Assembly: GCA_028023455.1 (NCBI GenBank)
Contig: JAQFVV010000151.1
Span: forward strand, 1,149,001-1,213,000
Length of the DNA: 64,000 bases
Direction: 5' to 3'
Source: Epiperipatus broadwayi
Taxonomy: Eukaryota > Onychophora > Udeonychophora > Euonychophora > Peripatidae
Positions 57,860-64,000 of this stretch are shown one piece after another; within the stretch, counting starts at the first letter, position 1, and every line of letters starts with the position of its first letter. The position numbers and the translations under genes are program-made. The notes beneath the pieces were generated by a model. That model saw nothing but the letters and a program-made list of their open reading frames with translations, searched no databases and was not told the DNA's origin.

Positions 57860-59614
57860 ATTATGAAAATTATGCAAAGGAAATCAATAGGAAAGTACAG
57901 TTATTTATTCACTTACAATCAACTTAATTAAGCAATGATGAAATTGAAACAAACAGTAACTATAAAGAATAAATGCAATGATAGAAAAATTGCTATTAAA
58001 ATCATGCTGCTATCAGAATGAAATCTTGACAAAAACTGAGATTGGCTAAAGAACACATTTTTGATACGAGAAATCAGATAATAACATAGCAGGATTTATT
58101 TGACCTAATCGCAATGTTACACATTTATCATGGCTGTGAAAAGGTGCAATAGGCCTAATATGTGCTGTGTCACAGGACTAGTATGTAAATATCGCTTTCT
58201 GTTATATCAATGTTCTGTCTATTTTGTCAAGCAAAAGATTATCTTTAATCAGTATGTTCTCCATAAATATAAGTAAGTATGTAGAGTTAAGATATCTTTA
58301 GTTTGTTAGCAGTAAATGGTGGATAACTACAAATTTCACTATTTGTAAAAAAAAACAAATCAACAACCACATACATCTTGGATACTGATGCCTATGAATT
58401 CTAATTATAATGGTAATAACCAGAGAATGATATATAAATATATGTACACACATACATTTCTCTCAAAAGTTTTAATTTCTATCACTGGATCCTTAGTAAA
58501 ACCATTTAAATATTATCGTTTCCTGAGGTTTCAACTATTTTACATGACTTTTATCAAAAGACTGTATATAATTTGTTAATTATCGAAAGTATTAAAGTTG
58601 TTTTTCATATATATATACAGTAGTCCTTTGATAAAGGTCACATAAAATGATTGAAATATATATAAAAGATAATATTGAAGTGGATTTAATAATGATTCAG
58701 TGATGAAAATAAAATAAATTGAAAAAAAGGGTGTGCGCACATATTTTTATATATTATATTTCTGAGTCGTTTTCAAAATAAGAGATCGATTCAATAGAAA
58801 TTTTTATACTGAAGTGGAATAATTTTGTTGTTGTTGTTATCAGTGTCTTTCATCTTAACTCCATCTTATTGGAATCACCCATCAGTAAAAAGAAAAGCAG
58901 ATTATTTCTCAATATGCATGCATTTTTTAATCGCTCTTCAGATAAGCTAGAGGGATCAAACATTTGAATCTCTAGCCCATGGTGATATATCTTTCATTAC
59001 TCACTCTCATGCAAGTGAGGGACTGTTTCTAATGTATTCTATCCACTTTTGCTACTTTATGGAAAATTAAATATTGTAATCTAAATAAGCATACACATAC
59101 CACACATATATATATATCATTATATGGATTTATGATAGGTATGCATGGTACTGGAAATTTATGTAGAAATATTTAACAATATATATAGAAGTCCAATTTA
59201 TTTTAATTTTTAAGCCATTGTATAAATATGTCTAACTCACTACAGTTATAATCAAGAATAAGCTCGCTAACTACATAAACATGATCGAAATTTAATTAAA
59301 TAAAAAAAAGTAATTATTTTGAACATCCAAATTTAATTATGACATACATTTAGATTTCAATTACTTATCCACAAATTATTAGCACATTTTCAATATGACA
59401 CCGTAAATGAAAAACAGCTTTCAAGAAAAAACAGATCTTTGAAAAAAAATTAAGATCGGATTAAAAAAACTGAAAAAGAAAAAATTTTTTTTATTAATTA
59501 TCATTTACACAATAAATTACAGTTGCTATATAAATGATCGCATAGACAAATGAATACAAACAGAAATTTACATTAAATGTATCATTGTCGATTACATGTA
59601 AATAAATCAATAGA
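57860..59614. other. AT-rich sequence, no gene seen
   Basis: (TA)n runs at about 58607 and 59110. No domain-bearing frame. The first part may be Merlin M3 5' flank. Confidence 0.5.
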
Positions 59615-59690
59615 ACGCACAGCGTGATTTAGTGCAATGGAAGGGTGTTGGACTCCGGATCTCAGATCCTTGGATCGAACCAATTATGCA
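59615..59690 (+). mobile_element. tRNA-derived SINE fragment (S2)
   Basis: GTGATTTAGTGCAATGGAAG (A-box region), GGTGTTGGACTCCGGATCTC, AGATCCTTGGATCGAACC (B-box GATCGAACC). The anticodon-loop region and long spacing differ from a true tRNA. Similar to 29336-29425. Confidence 0.65.
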
Positions 59691-60696
59691 ATCTGAGGCG
59701 ATCGAGTAATGAAGCTATTCATAAATAAAATACAATTACGTCTTACAAAATTAGACACTGTGATAAAATAAAAGATTAAATTTCTCACTTTCCTATCTTT
59801 TACAATTAATGTTATAAAAAAGACATATATTATAATGTTAACAGTTATTTGATTTGACTTTATCACAGGGTCTGACAAGAGACTCCATGTGGTCGCATAA
59901 ATGTCTGATGGATAAGACTAGTGTTTGAACCTCAATTTTAATCACTGATTTTATTGGGGGGAAAAAAGTGATTGGAGATTAGTAAAAGTAAGAATGAAAG
60001 CAAAAGTATATCTTAGAAACTATAGAATAAATATGAAATAAATATATAAATTCAACATTCCTATAATTTAAAAAGAAAAAGAAGTGAAAAGATGTGTATA
60101 TAAGAATAAATATGATAAATATTGTGATGAATATTTGCGGAGTTCTATGATTTTAATTAAAGCATCGTATGTTAGAACATGTATTGGTGTTTATGGTATA
60201 CTCTTGTGGCTTTGTAATCTCAACTAAATAAGAGCGATTGTTTCTTTAGCTCAACTAAAGAAGAAATATGAGGCATCAATATGGGACCATTTCATTTTAC
60301 TTCATAAAAAGGGTATAAGTAGAGAGAACATTGGGAATAATTTTAATAAAAAATATTGAAGTAAGTCAAGAAAACAATGTTTGCAATGTTTAATAGAGAA
60401 ATACCTGCTAAGAAAAAGCACTGAATTAGGAACATCTGAATTTGGGAGGTACTCTATTAAGTATGGACTGCAATATTTGATTTTGTTTGAGAATACGCTC
60501 TAACAGCTAAATATAATTTACTAGTTACAAAACTATATACTCCAACTTCCCCAATCATTTAGATGAAAAGACAGAGAAATATTTGAGGTTATCAGAAATT
60601 AATTGATGGCAATAATATTTATTAGTGGGGAACTTTAGAGCAGTATTTGGAAATTTTCATGACATCAAATCCTATGTGTATATTTATGGTTATAGA

Positions 60697-60861
60697 AATA
60701 TTTGAAATACAGGCACTCTTCACATGCCTGGAGCCTACTTGTAAATATAGGGGATTTGAACTCAGACTTTCAAGTACCCTTCAACTATCCACACTATCAC
60801 TGGTATGAGATAGTGTGGATAGTTGATGGGTACTCGAAAGTCTGAGTTCAAATCCCTTATA
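60697..60861. mobile_element. Small palindromic insertion I7, family H1 ends
   Basis: 165 bp between perfect 13-bp TSDs TTATGGTTATAGA at 60684-60696 and 60862-60874. It consists of two head-to-head H1 ends (GGGATTTGAACTCAGACTTT ... CACTATCACTGGTATGAGATAGTG) and lacks the hammerhead. The left flank block CAGGCACTCTTCACATGCCT also starts I1, so this is the true H1 terminus. Shortest member of the set. Confidence 0.85.
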
Positions 60862-61329
60862 TTATGGTTATAGAGAAAAGGATCCAAGGGACGAGCAGTA
60901 AATGAATTACTTGAATTTTCACAAAATCCAAATGAAACTAATTTCATGCAAAGGCAACTATCAGTTTTAATACCAAAAATTACCATAGACTTGTAAAATG
61001 ATTATTATATTTAAATATAAAAAGAAAATAGTTTAAGCTGACGAAAAAGACTACTACTCATCAAGATTCAGAAAGCATTAACAAAAAAAAAAAAATCACT
61101 ATGTCAGATGGGGTCAAAAACAAGTTCCCTAATAATAATAATAATTGGTTTTGTTTGGAAGTTCATAAGAAGTTCAAGCACTGAATGTGATGGAACTAAA
61201 CCACTATCTTTGAATCCAGAGTTCCGAAGTTGTTCATTCTTCTACAGCATCAAATCACACAGAACTTTCCAGGTGTTAAAGACTTGCTATTCTCTAAAAA
61301 GTTAATAATAAATGATTGAATGGTTAATT

Positions 61330-61990
61330 GACCAGGAGGTCATTTAATGTCTAAATATTGGGATGAATATAGATCCAGAATTATTTAATTCTTAAATCCA
61401 TTACTCCCCCATAGCACTAAATTGCACATGGCAAATTAATTGGGTGGTTAGCTCTGAAATTCATCATTTCAACCATTGCATTAACCTACAAAAAGTAATC
61501 AAATGATTAGTTGCATATGAAGTCATGTGATGTTGAAGCATCAAAAGTAACATGCTAAGCTATAATTCAGGAACTTTACTCCTTGAGTCTTTCCCCATCA
61601 CAAAACCAAATGGCACAGGGCAAAATATTTACACGGTCAGTTGCTCTGAAAGTCATGTGATATTCAAACCCAGAAATAACTAGCTAACCTTAGAGACACA
61701 AACCTTCAATGCTCAAGTTCATCATTCTACCACTGCACTAAATTCAATTGCACAGGGCAAAGTATTCAAATGAATAGTTGTTTGGAAGATCATGTAATGT
61801 TCAACCACCAGAAGTAACAGATTGACCTTAGATCCAGAAACTTATAAATCTTGGGTCTATCATTAAACTAAACAGTAGAGCAAAATAATCAAATTAGTTA
61901 ATTGTTCTAAAGATCATGTGATATTCAAGCATCAGTAGAGGCAATTTGAGCTTAAAACCAGTAATCTTTAGTTCTTAAGCCCAATTACAT
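61330..61990 (-). repeat. Tandem array of tRNA-like SINE units, period about 123-138 bp
   Basis: The motif TCATGTGAT(G/A)TT recurs at about 61523, 61653, 61791 and 61914, with weaker forms near 61340 and 61464. Read on the minus strand a unit contains the A-box region GTGCAGTGGTAGAATGATGA (best at about 61750-61731) and a B-box-like GGGTTTGAATATC. Units are about 70-80% alike by eye. A SINE monomer appears to have been amplified in tandem, like a short satellite. Confidence 0.7.
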
Positions 61991-62314
61991 ACAGCAACGT
62001 TATACAACCTACATAGAACAAAAAGAGAGTTATTGCTTCACAGAAAATGCAAGCTCAATTACTGGGGAGAAAGAATTAAAAGGGTTTCAGTTACTTATCT
62101 CAACTGAAGTCAAAGTTCATTCAGAGAATCAAACCAATGTGAGAATATCCAGTACATATTTATCAAAGAGTAATTATTTCATGACTTTGAATTTCGACAT
62201 GAATTAATATTTAAGAAAATTGATTTAAAATAAACCTTGTAAATAATAATCAAAACATTTATGGAAAATTAATAATAATTATGAATATGAACCGAATGTA
62301 ACTGACACCCAAAA
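61991..62314. other. AT-rich sequence, no feature seen
   Basis: No recognisable feature. Confidence 0.5.
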
Positions 62315-62412
62315 AGCTACATAATAAAGTAAAAGTCAAATATCAACAAAGTATTAAAAGAATGGAATCTTAATAGTTTGTTGATATTTGACTATAACTT
62401 TACTATGTAGCT
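62315..62412. repeat. Inverted repeat, 36-bp arms
   Basis: AGCTACATAATAAAGTAAAA with GTCAAATATCAACAAA (62315-62350) matches inversely at 62377-62412 with three or four mismatches and a 26-nt spacer. No TSD or hammerhead seen. Confidence 0.75.
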
Positions 62413-63499
62413 CTATGGAAGTTAATTATTTCAGATTCAGTATCAAACCTTTAAAAGCTATATTATTTATGTTTAAAATAATAAATGTGCGAAATAATTG
62501 TATAATTATTTGTTCACAACGACAAATGATGTTTGCGCATCTAAGTGACAGGTTGGGTACAGAAATTTTCAAGTTATCAAAGTGAAATTTTGTTTTCGTT
62601 TTACTTAGTTAAGAATAAATCCAGAGATCTTCAAACACGTTAATTTACTATTGTAACAAGGTGGGGGTATCAGAGAATGAGATATTAAATCAAAGTAATG
62701 AAGCAGTTTTGATATTAGGGTGATCACAAATTGAAATATTTCAATTAATGAAATTTATAAGAAATATAATATTTAAGTAAGAAATTATTTTAAAAAATGT
62801 TAAAGTAATGTTTAACATCACAAAATATATAAGCAATTTTATGTATTAAAGAGGGCAAGAGATCATGATATCTCAGTGAGATCAGCCAGTTAACTCCTCG
62901 GAGCAACTAAAAATGTAATCAACCTACATCCGCCAGCATTATCAATAAGTATAAGTAATACTCAAAAGAAATAACCATTTGTCATCATGAATGATCCATC
63001 AATCAAACTACACAACAGTCAATATGATGACTGGATTGGAAATGGGTCTAGATGAAAATTAAATAAAATACTGTATAGTCATTAATTGTACTTTAAGTTT
63101 ATAAACAAAATATTGTAGACAGCACTAATATGTACTATACTGGGAATTATGAATAAACTCTGTACTGTACAGTTTCAATATAAAAATTGCTATTTTGCTT
63201 TTGGATAACATAGCATTAATAATTACCCTATGATGTCATCAATCTTACAAAATTGGGCCAAAAAAAATTTTTATTTTTTAATTCGATCATTATAGTGAAT
63301 AATTGATTGTAAATCAAACTAGTAGGTACAAAGTGAATCTTCGCACAAAGTACGTGCACTACGTGAAGTATAGATGTATTTCAATATTTAGAGCAATGTC
63401 ATTGGCTTTAATAAGACTTCCACGTCATTAAAGATATAATATATATTATAATTATTAAATATAAATATATACAGTTACCAAGAGCCAACCAACATACAT
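62413..63499. other. AT-rich sequence, no gene seen
   Basis: No recognisable gene, RNA or repeat. Confidence 0.5.
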
Positions 63500-63560
63500 T
63501 TGAATATTCAGTGATTTCTAGATCGATTTAAATCCCCAATCCCTAGATTGGTTTCTGGCT
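63500..63560 (-). mobile_element. Hammerhead-like relic (H2/H3 type)
   Basis: The minus strand reads CTAATGATAAAAAGCCAGAA with ACCAATCTAGGGATTGGGG following, so CUAAUGA, GAAAC, CA, AUC, UAGGG. Order and spacing match the other families, but the core G and stem II are lost. Confidence 0.4.
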
Positions 63561-63869
63561 TTTTATCATTAGCTTAGGATTTTAAGTTAGGCAAAATGCA
63601 GTTATGTATCCAACAACCAATCTTTAACTTCAGTTATCCGTTAGGTTAAAAACATGAAATTTACATCAATCTAATGTTTTGAACTCAAGTCAATCAGATT
63701 GGACAGTTATATACATAAGACATATGATTTAAAGACTTAATATTACACAATGATGTTCAAACAACTTTCTTCTCTCAGACAGTTATGCCATCACATGAAG
63801 ATTTTAGTAATCAATATAGACCAGATGGCAGTGCTCAATAAATCCCTATCCAGTGCAGTCTTATCCAAT

Positions 63870-63965
63870 ACCACCAGTGCCACCCTGTGCCAACCAGAGT
63901 AATCAATGGATGCCAAAAGGCTTGTGCATAAAATCTCCATCTATTCCCTATTCATCCAATATTTT
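63870..63965 (-). mobile_element. Family H2 fragment
   Basis: The minus strand carries the H2 body: GCACAAGCCTTTTGGCATCC and ATTGATTACTCTGGTTGGCA with CAGGGTGGCACTGG. The match stops just before the hammerhead would begin (after about 63965). The rest is cut by divergence, not by the window edge. Confidence 0.65.
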
Positions 63966-64000
63966 CAGCACTATTGATATAATACACAGTGGCTTTTCCT

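Noticed and set aside
61330-61990. CRISPR-like repeat array
   Set aside because: Units are degenerate, long and contiguous, without the short identical repeats and unique spacers of CRISPR; the DNA is clearly animal.

Overview
This is a strongly AT-rich, gene-poor stretch of animal nuclear DNA. I found no bacterial, organellar or phage genes and no complete host gene. The organism type rests on the mobile elements: RTE-clade LINEs with (GAT)n tails, Merlin (IS1595/ISXO2-type) DNA transposons, tRNA-derived SINEs, a Gypsy-type integrase relic, and hammerhead-ribozyme repeats like those of Penelope-like elements (PLEs) and metazoan retrozymes. An invertebrate with a large, repeat-rich genome fits best. 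I cannot name the phylum. Coding fragments read well with the standard genetic code.

Layout. 0.8-8.6 kb: four inverted-repeat insertions with target-site duplications (TSDs), plus a MITE-like element carrying a nested SINE. 8.67-10.35 kb: a complete but dead Merlin transposon. 12.3 kb: a 33-bp minisatellite. 14-18.8 kb: hammerhead-family repeats, palindromes and a second Merlin transposase. 19.6 kb: a possible core promoter and first exon. 23.1 kb: the best hammerhead ribozyme. 24.4-33.2 kb: RTE pieces, one split by a 1.06-kb insertion. 35.6-36.2 kb: a head-to-tail dimer with two hammerheads about 448 nt apart. 38.6-45 kb: two minus-strand RTE copies, the longer one split by a SINE and by a hammerhead-type insertion. 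46.3 kb: a possible host exon. 49.9-53.5 kb: Gypsy integrase relic and more RTE. 57-57.8 kb: a third Merlin transposase. 60.7-62 kb: another small palindromic insertion and a tandem array built from a tRNA-like SINE unit.

The main observation is a group of short non-coding insertions that share one design: tandem units with a reversed partial copy in front, bounded by 12-14 bp TSDs (seven cases), and in several families carrying a hammerhead core (CUGANGA, stem II, GAAA). At 23165-23225 all three stems can be drawn, and diverged copies keep stem II and outer stem I paired by compensatory changes. The design matches what is known of Penelope-like elements and metazoan retrozymes. No Penelope reverse transcriptase or GIY-YIG ORF is visible here, so these would be non-autonomous and moved in trans. 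RTE (for the SINEs) and an unseen PLE are the likely source enzymes; that is inference.
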